This document shows positions 8,189 to 16,304 of a stretch of DNA of 64,000 nt, piece by piece. Source of the DNA: an uncultured Lachnospiraceae bacterium (GTDB taxonomy: Bacteria; Bacillota; Clostridia; Lachnospirales; Lachnospiraceae). Within the stretch, counting starts at the first letter, position 1. Every line of letters starts with the position of its first letter. The stretch covers positions 62,001-126,000 of the forward strand of contig CAMNXA010000003.1 in assembly GCA_946566685.1 (NCBI GenBank), written 5' to 3'. Under the pieces are notes generated by a model. The model was not told the origin of the DNA, made no database searches, and saw only the letters and a list, made by a program, of their open reading frames with translations. A program made the translations under genes and the position numbers.

Positions 8189-9193
8189 GTGGCGATAACA
8201 GCGAAAGAGCTTGCCGAAATGTGCGGCGTCTCCAGAATGACCGTACACCGGGCGCTCACGGATACGGGAAGGATCAATCCCCAGACGAAGGAACTGATCC
8301 AGGCGAAGGCGAAAGAATGTGGGTACCGGCCGGATCTGCTGGCCAGGGGACTGGTTAAGGGCCAGACCTTTTACATAGGCGTGGTGGTTTTGGATGTGAA
8401 CAACAGATATTTTTCGCAGATGTTGAGCGCCATCGGGACGGAAGCGCATAAGAGGGGATATTTTGTCAATATCACGCTCCATGAAGAGAATAGGGAAATG
8501 GAAAAGGAGCAGCTGGAGCGTCTGGTGGATTATCATGTGGATGGGATCATCCTTTCCTCAGTCAATCAGGGAGAGGAGTACCGGGATTTTTTGAAAAGTC
8601 TGGATACACCCATCGTCACCATAGGCAATAAGATTGCCGATGGGATTCCTTTTGTGAGCATCCAGGAGAAAAAGGCGGCAAAGGAAGCTACGGAGGCAAT
8701 TTTGCGCAAAGGCTATGAGAAGATTGTGTTTGTGTGCCCGCCTCTGGAGCAGACGGAGGCAAATACCTATGTGCACAGACAGCGTCTGGAAGGATTTACG
8801 GAGGCGGTGGAACAGTGGAAAAAGGTACAGAAATCCACGGTGACAAGCCTTGTGATTGGTGAAAAGGACGCATACGTGGAGCGAGCTTATGAGGAACTGT
8901 CAGGCAGCGGAAAACGGACGGCTTTTTTCTGTGCCGGAGATATTTTTGCACTGGAGATTATGAAATACATGGCGGGTAAAGGAAAAAGGGTCGGAGAGGA
9001 TTACGGCATTGTAGGATTCGATGGCATTGATATTCTGGACTATGTGACGCCGCGGTTGTGTACGATTTATAATCCGGTGGAACTTGTGGCGAAAGAGGCG
9101 GTGAAACTTCTGTTTAAGCTGATGAACAATGAGCCATCAGGCGATGAAACCGTGATACTGGATTGTGAAATGATGGAGGGGGAGACATTGTGA
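8189..9193 (+). CDS. LacI-family regulator of the arabinoside locus
   Basis: This is a DNA-binding repressor with a sugar-sensing domain. Residues 2-55 hold the LacI helix-turn-helix and hinge ('TAKELAEMCGVSRMTVHRAL', then 'CGYRPDLLARGL'), followed by a periplasmic-binding-protein-like core starting 'FYIGVVVLDVNNRYFSQML'. Start is GTG with GGGAGG 8 nt upstream. As the last gene of the arabinofuranoside operon it probably senses arabinose or an arabinoside and acts on 3096-3111 or 8152-8169. The hinge helix is somewhat different from classic LacI ('LARGLVKGQ'). Confidence 0.92.
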   Translation: MAITAKELAEMCGVSRMTVHRALTDTGRINPQTKELIQAKAKECGYRPDLLARGLVKGQTFYIGVVVLDVNNRYFSQMLSAIGTEAHKRGYFVNITLHEENREMEKEQLERLVDYHVDGIILSSVNQGEEYRDFLKSLDTPIVTIGNKIADGIPFVSIQEKKAAKEATEAILRKGYEKIVFVCPPLEQTEANTYVHRQRLEGFTEAVEQWKKVQKSTVTSLVIGEKDAYVERAYEELSGSGKRTAFFCAGDIFALEIMKYMAGKGKRVGEDYGIVGFDGIDILDYVTPRLCTIYNPVELVAKEAVKLLFKLMNNEPSGDETVILDCEMMEGETL

Positions 9194-9239
9194 GAAGCAG
9201 TGTCTCTCTTATATTTTGTAATATTTTTTAACTTTTTTC

Positions 9240-9268
9240 TTGTCTCATCCGATAGGCAATGGTATACT
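9240..9268 (+). promoter_or_regulatory. Promoter of the NhaC gene
   Basis: TTGTCT (9240-9245), a 17-bp spacer and TATACT (9263-9268), with an extended -10 TG at 9260-9261. The leader would be about 105 nt. Confidence 0.7.
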
Positions 9269-9378
9269 AACCTCGTTAGCAACTGTGTACGTGTATGCAA
9301 TTGTACCGCCAAGCGGCTGACGGAAAGATACTTTGCTGGATAAAGTAATAGAAAAAGACAAAAGAACGGAGAAGGACA

Positions 9379-10980
9379 ATGAAAAAGAAAAAACTGTTAC
9401 GGGGGATCGGTATATTGATCTTGTGCATGGCACTTTTGCCGATTACCGCATTTGCAACAGAGGGTGAGGCAGAATACACATCTGCCATGTACGCTACTTT
9501 CTGGGCGTTGGTTCCGCCTATCGTAGCGATCGTGTTGGCGTTGATCACCAAGGAAGTCTACAGTTCCCTGTTTATCGGAATTCTGGTAGGCGGACTGTTT
9601 TATTCCGGGTTCTCGTTTGAGGGAACCTTGACGCACATTTTTAACAATGGTTTTGTGGCTGTACTGTCTGACAGCTATAATGTGGGTATCCTGATATTCC
9701 TGGTGATATTGGGCGCCATGGTGAGCCTGATGAACCGGGCCGGCGGATCGGCGGCTTTCGGGCATTATGCCAAGGAGAAGATTAAGACAAGGGCCGGGGC
9801 CCAGCTGGCTACGGTGGCCCTTGGTGTTCTGATCTTTATTGATGACTATTTTAACTGTCTTACCGTGGGAAGTGTGATGAAGCCTGTTACGGATGAACAC
9901 AAGGTTTCCAGAGCCAAGCTGGCGTATCTGATCGATGCCACGGCGGCGCCGGTCTGCATTATTGCACCAATCTCTTCCTGGGCGGCGGCGGTGTCTGGTT
10001 TCGTGGAAGGAGAGGATGGTTTTTCCATTTTTATCCGCGCGATTCCTTATAACTTCTATGCGATTCTGACCATTGTCATGATGATCGCGCTGGTAGTGAT
10101 GAATGTGGACTTCGGGCCGATGAAGGCGCACGAGGCTAATGCCCTTAAGGGTGATTTGTTCTCCACGAAAGAAGGAGTTACCAAGAAGGAAGAAGAGGCG
10201 GTGAACCCCAAAGGGAAAGTGATCGATCTGTTGATTCCGATTGTTACGCTGATCATATGTTGTGTGATCGGCATGATCTATACCGGCGGATTCTTTGAAG
10301 GGGCAAGTTTTGTGGAGGCTTTCTCGAACTCTGATGCTTCCGTGGGGCTTGCGCTTGGCAGTATCTGTGCTATGATCTTGACGATTATCATCTATCTGAT
10401 CAGAAGAGTCTTAAGTTTTACGGACTGCATGAAATGTCTGCCGGACGGTTTCAAGGCCATGGTGCCGGCTATCCTGATCCTTACGTTTGCCTGGACATTG
10501 AAGGCCATGACGGATTCTCTGGGTGCGGCAGTCTTTGTGGCTGATGCGGTACAGAAGAGCGCGGGCGGTTTCATGAATTTCCTGCCGGCGATCATTTTCC
10601 TGGTAGCATGTTTCCTGGCGTTTTCCACAGGTACTTCCTGGGGTACTTTCGGTATCCTGATTCCGATTGTGGTAAATGTATTTATGAACAGCAATCCGCA
10701 GCTGATGATCATTTCCATTTCCGCATGTATGGCGGGTGCGGTGTGCGGTGATCACTGTTCGCCGATTTCCGATACCACAATCATGGCGTCTGCCGGGGCG
10801 CAGTGCGACCATGTCAATCATGTGTCCACACAGCTGCCTTATGTGATTGTGGTGGCAGGCATCTCGTTTGTGACCTATATTGTGGCCGGCTTTGCGCAGA
10901 GCGCATGGATTTCCCTGCCGGTGGGTGTCGTACTTCTGGTGGCGGCTTTGTTTGTGATTAAGAATATGCAGAAGGAGTAA
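9379..10980 (+). CDS. NhaC-family Na+/H+ antiporter
   Basis: This is a polytopic antiporter of the NhaC superfamily, exchanging protons for sodium or organic ions across the membrane. An N-terminal segment resembling a signal peptide ('LRGIGILILCMALLPITAFA', residues 6-25) is followed by about eleven hydrophobic segments. Family marks are 'FLVILGAMVSLMNRAGGSAAF', 'LIFIDDYFNCLTVGSVMKPVTD', 'FSTGTSWGTFGILIPIV' and 'AGAVCGDHCSPISDTTIMAS'. Length 533 fits. It stands alone behind its own promoter. The transported ion cannot be told; some relatives move malate, lactate or amino acids. Confidence 0.88.
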   Translation: MKKKKLLRGIGILILCMALLPITAFATEGEAEYTSAMYATFWALVPPIVAIVLALITKEVYSSLFIGILVGGLFYSGFSFEGTLTHIFNNGFVAVLSDSYNVGILIFLVILGAMVSLMNRAGGSAAFGHYAKEKIKTRAGAQLATVALGVLIFIDDYFNCLTVGSVMKPVTDEHKVSRAKLAYLIDATAAPVCIIAPISSWAAAVSGFVEGEDGFSIFIRAIPYNFYAILTIVMMIALVVMNVDFGPMKAHEANALKGDLFSTKEGVTKKEEEAVNPKGKVIDLLIPIVTLIICCVIGMIYTGGFFEGASFVEAFSNSDASVGLALGSICAMILTIIIYLIRRVLSFTDCMKCLPDGFKAMVPAILILTFAWTLKAMTDSLGAAVFVADAVQKSAGGFMNFLPAIIFLVACFLAFSTGTSWGTFGILIPIVVNVFMNSNPQLMIISISACMAGAVCGDHCSPISDTTIMASAGAQCDHVNHVSTQLPYVIVVAGISFVTYIVAGFAQSAWISLPVGVVLLVAALFVIKNMQKE

Positions 10981-11050
10981 GTTAATATTTTATGAATTGG
11001 CTGCCGGAACAGGTTGTCCGGTAGAAAGAGTATTGTTGATGAGAAAGATA

Positions 11051-11102
11051 TTGTCAACTATTTTAAAAATAGGTTGACAATATCTTTTGTTTTTGTTAAC
11101 TT
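11051..11102 (+). promoter_or_regulatory. BirA-type operator overlapping the bio promoter
   Basis: TTGTCAAC (11051-11058), 14 bp, then GTTGACAA (11073-11080) matches the BirA operator pattern of Firmicutes (TTGTWAAC-N14/15-GTTWACAA). The right arm contains the -35 TTGACA (11074-11079); 17 bp on is a weak -10, TAACTT (11097-11102). A third half-site TTGTTAAC covers 11093-11100. Biotinyl-AMP-loaded BirA bound here would block initiation. Confidence 0.88.
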
Positions 11103-11175
11103 AATAAGCGGATAAGCTATCGTGAAGAAATTGTAGGGAGAACTTTTCAGTAGAAAGTTCCGGAACGGAGGACAA

Positions 11176-11727
11176 ATGAAACAAAAGAGCAGGATTTATA
11201 AAATGGCTATATGTAGTCTTTTCACAGCATTGACAGCGGTAGGTGCCTTTATCAAGATACCGGTTCCGGTGGTTCCCTTTACCCTACAGTTTTTGTTTAC
11301 TATGCTGGCAGGTCTTCTTCTTGGGGGAAAACTGGGGGCAGTCAGTGTGGGTGCCTATGCTTTACTTGGTCTGGCAGGTCTTCCCATATTTGCTGAGGGA
11401 GGCGGATTCTGGTATCTGTTAAAGCCAAGCTTTGGCTATATACTGGGTTTCATTCTGGGGGCCTATGTGACCGGCAGGATGACACAGAAGCTTGAGGGGC
11501 TGACTTTTGGAAAGATTCTTGTTGCCAATTTCGTTGGTCTTGCCATTGTCTATGGAGCCGGGATGGTGTACTACTATATCCTCTGCAATTATGTGATCAA
11601 TACCCCCATCGGATTGTGGCCGCTTTTCCTGTATTGTTTTCTGCTGGCAGTGCCGGGGGATATCTGTCTGTGCTTTTTGGCGGCGGTTTTGGCAAAAAGG
11701 CTTAAGCCGATATTGGCCAGAATGTAG
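11176..11727 (+). CDS. bioY: Biotin ECF transporter S-component BioY
   Basis: This is the membrane biotin-capture subunit, working with a shared EcfAA'T module or alone. The 183-residue protein has about six hydrophobic segments with BioY marks: 'ALTAVGAFIKIPVPVVPFTLQFLFTMLAGLLLGGKLG', 'YALLGLAGLPIFAEGGGFWYLLKPSFGYILGF' and 'PGDICLCFLAAVLAKRLKP'. It is the first gene after the BirA-type operator and so is repressed when biotin is ample. A GGAGGACAA ribosome site precedes the ATG. Confidence 0.96.
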   Translation: MKQKSRIYKMAICSLFTALTAVGAFIKIPVPVVPFTLQFLFTMLAGLLLGGKLGAVSVGAYALLGLAGLPIFAEGGGFWYLLKPSFGYILGFILGAYVTGRMTQKLEGLTFGKILVANFVGLAIVYGAGMVYYYILCNYVINTPIGLWPLFLYCFLLAVPGDICLCFLAAVLAKRLKPILARM

Positions 11728-11786
11728 ATATGTGATATAAAAGAGTTGATGGAGTGATGGGAGTCGCTTGAAAATGGAGGTTGCAT

Positions 11787-12761
11787 ATGGGTTTTGTATC
11801 AGAAATGAAAGATAAGGTGTTACAGGGAGAGGAGATTACCAGACAGGAAGCGCTTAGGCTTACGAAGGAGCCGCTTGTGGAATTGCAGGAGGCGGCGGAC
11901 GAGATCCGCAGGAAAATGTGCGGAGATGGATTTGATATCTGCACGATCGTTAACGGCAAGTGCGGCAGATGTTCGGAAGACTGTAAGTACTGTGCCCAGA
12001 GCGCGCATTATCATACGGCCTGCGAGGAGAGTTATCCTTTGCTTTCCACGGAAGAACTGGTGGCAGGGGCCAGACATAATGAGAAGCAGGGCGTCCTGCG
12101 TTATTCCATTGTCACGTCCGGCAAGCGCCTTTCCGAGAAAGAGGTAGAGCAGGCGTGCGAGAGCATCCGCAGGATAAAGGAAGAAACATCCATAGAGGTG
12201 TGTGTATCATTCGGATTGTTGGACGAGTCACAGTTTCGTAAGATCAAAGCGGCGGGGGCATCCAGAGTGCACTGCAATCTGGAATCTTCGGCCCGGTATT
12301 TTCCGTCCGTCTGTACAACCCATACTTATGAGGAAAAGATAGAGACGCTGAAGGCTGCAAAGCGGGCGGGACTGTCCATCTGCTCCGGCGGGATCCTGGG
12401 GCTGGGAGAGACCATGGAAGATCGGATCGATATGGTGCTGACAGCCAGGGAACTGGGGGTAAAGTCAATCCCGGTAAATCTCTTAAATCCGATTCCGGGA
12501 ACGCCCTATGAAGGAAGGAAACCCCTGACCAATGAGGAGGCATGCAGGTGCGTGGCAGTGTTTCGGTTTCTGATCCCGGATGCCTCTGTCAGGCTGGCCG
12601 GCGGCAGGGGACTGGTGGGAGATAAGGGAGAAGCCTGTTTCTTAAGCGGAGCCAATGCGGCCATTTCCGGGGATATGCTGACAACGGCCGGAATCACGGT
12701 GGAGACAGATATGGAACTCATACATAGATTAGGATTCGAGGTGAAACGCTGCAATGGCTAA
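11787..12761 (+). CDS. bioB: Biotin synthase
   Basis: This radical SAM enzyme inserts sulfur into dethiobiotin. The 4Fe-4S cluster motif CSEDCKYC (Cys62, Cys66, Cys69) is present in 'NGKCGRCSEDCKYCAQS'. Other marks are 'HCNLESSARYFPSVCTTHTYEEK', 'SGGILGLGE' and 'VNLLNPIPGTPYE'. Start is ATG 11787, 6 nt after GGAGG; an upstream in-frame TTG lies too close to that site. Its last codons overlap bioD by 8 nt, showing translational coupling. Confidence 0.97.
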   Translation: MGFVSEMKDKVLQGEEITRQEALRLTKEPLVELQEAADEIRRKMCGDGFDICTIVNGKCGRCSEDCKYCAQSAHYHTACEESYPLLSTEELVAGARHNEKQGVLRYSIVTSGKRLSEKEVEQACESIRRIKEETSIEVCVSFGLLDESQFRKIKAAGASRVHCNLESSARYFPSVCTTHTYEEKIETLKAAKRAGLSICSGGILGLGETMEDRIDMVLTARELGVKSIPVNLLNPIPGTPYEGRKPLTNEEACRCVAVFRFLIPDASVRLAGGRGLVGDKGEACFLSGANAAISGDMLTTAGITVETDMELIHRLGFEVKRCNG

Positions 12762-13440
12762 GAAGATTTTTATTACCGGAACGGGGACGGATGTGGGGAA
12801 GACCTTTGTGACAGGTCTGCTTGTTAAGAAGTTAAAAGAAAATGGTATCCATGCCGCTTACTATAAGGCGGCCATGAGCGGTAACGAACGAACCGGGGAA
12901 GGCAGTCTGATTCCGGGAGATGCCATGCATGTGAAGACGGTATCGGGTATCGATCAGCCTGTGGAACAGATGTGCCCCTATATTTATGAGACGGCGGTAT
13001 CGCCTCATCTGGCTTCGCGGATAGAGGGGAATCCTGTGATTCTTAAAGAAGTGGTCAAAGGCTTCGAGGCTGTCTGTAGGCAGTATGATTATGTGACCAT
13101 GGAGGGGAGCGGCGGCATCCTGTGTCCCATCTGTTTTGACGAGGGGGAACTGTGGCTGGAGGATGTGATCAGGCAGTTGGGATTATCCAGCCTGATCGTG
13201 GCGGACGCGGGGCTTGGCACCATCAACAGTGTGGTACTGACTGTGGAATATATGAGGATGAAAGAGCTTCCTGTCAAAGGAATTATTTTTAACCATTTCC
13301 ACCCGGGGGACAGGATGGAGGAGGACAATCTGCGCATGTGTGAGTACAGGACCAACCTGCCGGTAATTGCCTGTGTGAAAGATGGCGGTGAGGAACTGGA
13401 TATTCCGATAGAGAAGCTGACTGCGTTGTATGAAACATGA
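12754..13440 (+). CDS. bioD: ATP-dependent dethiobiotin synthetase
   Basis: BioD closes the ureido ring of DAPA using CO2 and ATP to give dethiobiotin. The P-loop is GTGTDVGKT at residues 8-16, followed by 'YYKAAMSG' with the catalytic lysine, and 'VTMEGSGGILCPI' with the conserved acid and glycine loop. The 228-residue length is normal. It begins inside the bioB stop region and is followed by bioA after a 26-bp gap. Confidence 0.96.
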   Translation: MAKKIFITGTGTDVGKTFVTGLLVKKLKENGIHAAYYKAAMSGNERTGEGSLIPGDAMHVKTVSGIDQPVEQMCPYIYETAVSPHLASRIEGNPVILKEVVKGFEAVCRQYDYVTMEGSGGILCPICFDEGELWLEDVIRQLGLSSLIVADAGLGTINSVVLTVEYMRMKELPVKGIIFNHFHPGDRMEEDNLRMCEYRTNLPVIACVKDGGEELDIPIEKLTALYET

Positions 13441-13466
13441 GCCTGTGTGGAAGGAGATGAGTGATT

Positions 13467-14663
13467 ATGATCTGGTATCCGTATCAGCAGATGAAGACCA
13501 TGAAAGAGCCCTATAAAATCATAGATGCGGAGGGTGTCTGGCTAAAGACGAAGGAGCGGGAGATGATAGATTCCATCTCTTCCTGGTGGAGTGTGATCCA
13601 TGGGTACAAGCATCCTGTTCTCACAGAGGCGATCAAGTCTCAGGCGGATCGCTTCAGTCATGTGATGCTGGGGGGACTGACCCATGAACCGGTGCAGAAG
13701 CTTGCTGACAAATTAAAAGACTTCCTGCCGGGAGATTTGGATTACTGTTTCTTTTCGGACTCCGGGAGTGTGGCGGTGGAAGTGGCCTTGAAGATGGCAC
13801 TTCAATATTATGTAAACCGTGGAGAGATGGAGCGCACGAAGGTGCTTTCCCTGACCCACGCATACCATGGAGATACGTTTAAGACCATGGAGGTGGGGGA
13901 TGATGAGGACTATCATTTCATTCTGGAGGCTTACGGGGAGAAGAAAAACGTGATCCACATTCCAACGCAGATCCCGGCATTGGAACAGGCTTTTGAAAAG
14001 TATCATCAGGAGTTGAACTGTTTTATCGTGGAGCCGCTTTTACAGGGAGCGGGCGGAATGCGGATGTATGATATTTCTTTTCTGGTAAAAGCCAGGGAAC
14101 TCTGTGACCGCTATGGTGTGCTGCTTATCTTTGATGAGGTGGCTACCGGGTTTGGACGTACAGGTAACCGCTTTGTGGCGGATCTGGTACAGCCGGATAT
14201 TCTGGTGCTGGGTAAGGCCCTGACAGGCGGTTATATTGGCCATGCGGTCACGGTGGCGAACCACAAAGTATACCACGGTTTCTACAGTGACGATCCGGAC
14301 AAGGCGCTGATGCATGGCCCGACTTTTATGGGAAATGCGCTGGCATGCAGTGTGGCCCTGAAATCCATTGAACTTTTTGAAGATGAGGATTATATGACCA
14401 AGATCCGCCGGATTGAATCGATTACGAAACGCGAGATGGAAGGATTTACAGACGACAGGATTCAGGAGGTCAGGATCATGGGCGGATGTGTCTGTGTGGA
14501 GGTAAAAGATGCGTCCACGCTTAAGGGCTATCAGCAGTTTGCTTATGAGCGCGGGGTATTCAGCCGTCCGTTCCTGAATTGTATGTATGCCATGGTTCCT
14601 TATATTATATCAGAGGAGGAGCTGGTCAGAGTCCTCGATACGATGAAGGCATGGTTTCGATAA
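13467..14663 (+). CDS. bioA: Adenosylmethionine-8-amino-7-oxononanoate aminotransferase
   Basis: BioA makes DAPA from KAPA with S-adenosylmethionine as amino donor; it is a class III PLP aminotransferase. Seen: 'DSISSWWSVIHGYKHP', 'FFSDSGSVAVEVALKMA', 'YHGDTFKTMEVGD', 'LLIFDEVATGFGRTG' and PLP-binding lysine in VLGKALTGGYIGHA (about residue 249). ATG 13467 is 10 nt after AAGGAG; the earlier in-frame GTG at 13461 is too close. It ends the bioYBDA run. bioF and the pimelate genes are not in this window. Confidence 0.95.
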   Translation: MIWYPYQQMKTMKEPYKIIDAEGVWLKTKEREMIDSISSWWSVIHGYKHPVLTEAIKSQADRFSHVMLGGLTHEPVQKLADKLKDFLPGDLDYCFFSDSGSVAVEVALKMALQYYVNRGEMERTKVLSLTHAYHGDTFKTMEVGDDEDYHFILEAYGEKKNVIHIPTQIPALEQAFEKYHQELNCFIVEPLLQGAGGMRMYDISFLVKARELCDRYGVLLIFDEVATGFGRTGNRFVADLVQPDILVLGKALTGGYIGHAVTVANHKVYHGFYSDDPDKALMHGPTFMGNALACSVALKSIELFEDEDYMTKIRRIESITKREMEGFTDDRIQEVRIMGGCVCVEVKDASTLKGYQQFAYERGVFSRPFLNCMYAMVPYIISEEELVRVLDTMKAWFR

Positions 14664-14740
14664 AGGTTAGATTTGAGCCAGACGAATTTATAAAGACATG
14701 AAACAGACATGGGACACCACTTTTATTTATTCTTTGTCTA

Positions 14741-14749
14741 TGATATAAT
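14741..14749 (+). promoter_or_regulatory. Extended -10 promoter before the GGDEF gene
   Basis: TGATATAAT gives a perfect TATAAT with an upstream TG. The -35 region (TTTTAT near 14721) is poor, as is usual with extended -10 promoters. It lies 50 bp before the start. Confidence 0.5.
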
Positions 14750-14798
14750 GGGCGCAGACTCATCCATTCTTTTCATAGAAAGACGAGGAATTAAATAT

Positions 14799-16304
14799 AT
14801 GTTGGCACTTGTTAAGACATCTGTGGCATGTCTTTTATTAACGTTATACATGATTGGATTTTACTACAGTAAACCCCATATCCCGATCAAATCCACTAAA
14901 ATATTTCAGTGGCTTATCGTTGCTGCATTGCTGCATTCAATATTTGATCTGATTACGATCTGTACGGTGAATCACAGAGATGTAGTTCCTGAGTCTGTGA
15001 ATCTGATTGCGCATATCATTTACTTATTGTCCATATTGGGATTTATAAATCTGCTGTTTTTGTACATGAGGAGTTATCTGGAAACGAGTCTGCACTTTTC
15101 CGGGACGATAAGAGTGCTGCAAAGCCTGCCGGTTTTTTTGTCTATGGCAGGGATTTTGGTATTACCCATTACTTATGTCCATGGAAAGACAACAGACTAT
15201 TCTCTGGGGCCCAAAGCCTACGCACTGTATGGCAGCCTGGTGATTTATCTGGTCATGATCCTGTATTACTGCCTTCGCTATTGGAAAATACTGGATAAGG
15301 AAAAAAGGATGGCGATCATCCTGGCAGTGCCGCTCTATGTGATCACAGCGCTGATCCAGATAATGATTCCGGAAACACTGGTAGCAGTGGTCTGTTCCAC
15401 ACTGATTCTTCTGGGGCTGATACTCAGCAATGAAAATACGGAAAAATATGTGGACGAAAATACAACATTATTCAACCAGTATTCTTTTGAAAAGGTGTTG
15501 GATGAATTTGCTTTTGACAGACAGACGCTGGTCATAGCAGTTCTCTGCTTTTGTAAGATGGAGAACAATCTGGATTGGAAACAGGATGTTTGTATCCTGA
15601 ACGATATACATAAGGAAATAAAGCAATACCGCCTGCACGGATACAGAGTAGGAGAAAATGGTGTGGTATTTATCGGCAATGCCCCTGAGAAGGCGCAGGC
15701 CGTGTTGGAACGGATCAGGGAAAGCGTGGAGAAAAAATATGGAGAGGATGCCATAGATATTGAAACAAAGATTCTGACGGGAGATGCCGTTTCGACCAAA
15801 TATAGTTGTATGCGTAATATTCTGGCATTCTGTTCCGAGGTGGGCAGCCGTCTGGCATATATCGATTACCTGACGAATATCCATAACCGAAATGCTCTGG
15901 AACGGGATCTGATCAAGCAGCAGGAAAAGGAGAAGATATATTATTTTATTGCAGACTTGAATGATTTAAAGCTGACAAACGATACAATCGGTCATTCGGC
16001 AGGAGATAGATTATTACAGGGGTTTGCCTGTCTGCTGGCGGATGCAGTGGGAGAGGACGGCAGGGCTTACAGACAGGGCGGAGATGAGTTTGCAGTCCTG
16101 TATGGCAAAGACGCAGGTGAGTTTATGAAAAAACTGGAGGAACGGTGCAGGGACTATAATAAGTCTGCGTCTGTTCCTATCAGTTATGCCATTGGTTATT
16201 GCGCACTAAAAGATGACGATTTCCGAGATGCAGCGGATCGGATGATGTATGAAGACAAGAGATTAAAAAAGAGACAGGGTGGGGTATCATATGGAACTAA
16301 TTAA
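14799..16304 (+). CDS. Membrane GGDEF protein (probable diguanylate cyclase)
   Basis: It probably makes c-di-GMP in response to a membrane-borne signal. Residues 1-210 hold about seven hydrophobic segments. Residues 215-345 resemble a decayed GGDEF fold ('DENTTLFNQYSFEKVLDEF' in place of the DxLTgLxNR start, 'YRVGENGVVF' in place of the GG(D/E)EF loop). An intact GGDEF domain follows from 'AYIDYLTNIHNRNALERDL' to the signature RQGGDEFAVLY (about residue 427). The RxxD inhibitory site is absent (GEDG there), so product inhibition is unlikely. Start is ATG 14799 after GAGGAA; in-frame codons upstream lack a ribosome site. It overlaps the MATE gene by 14 nt. Confidence 0.85.
   Translation: MLALVKTSVACLLLTLYMIGFYYSKPHIPIKSTKIFQWLIVAALLHSIFDLITICTVNHRDVVPESVNLIAHIIYLLSILGFINLLFLYMRSYLETSLHFSGTIRVLQSLPVFLSMAGILVLPITYVHGKTTDYSLGPKAYALYGSLVIYLVMILYYCLRYWKILDKEKRMAIILAVPLYVITALIQIMIPETLVAVVCSTLILLGLILSNENTEKYVDENTTLFNQYSFEKVLDEFAFDRQTLVIAVLCFCKMENNLDWKQDVCILNDIHKEIKQYRLHGYRVGENGVVFIGNAPEKAQAVLERIRESVEKKYGEDAIDIETKILTGDAVSTKYSCMRNILAFCSEVGSRLAYIDYLTNIHNRNALERDLIKQQEKEKIYYFIADLNDLKLTNDTIGHSAGDRLLQGFACLLADAVGEDGRAYRQGGDEFAVLYGKDAGEFMKKLEERCRDYNKSASVPISYAIGYCALKDDDFRDAADRMMYEDKRLKKRQGGVSYGTN

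Noticed and set aside
10981-11030. Stem CCGGA/TCCGG after the NhaC gene as a terminator
   Set aside because: Only five pairs and no T run; termination there is not supported.
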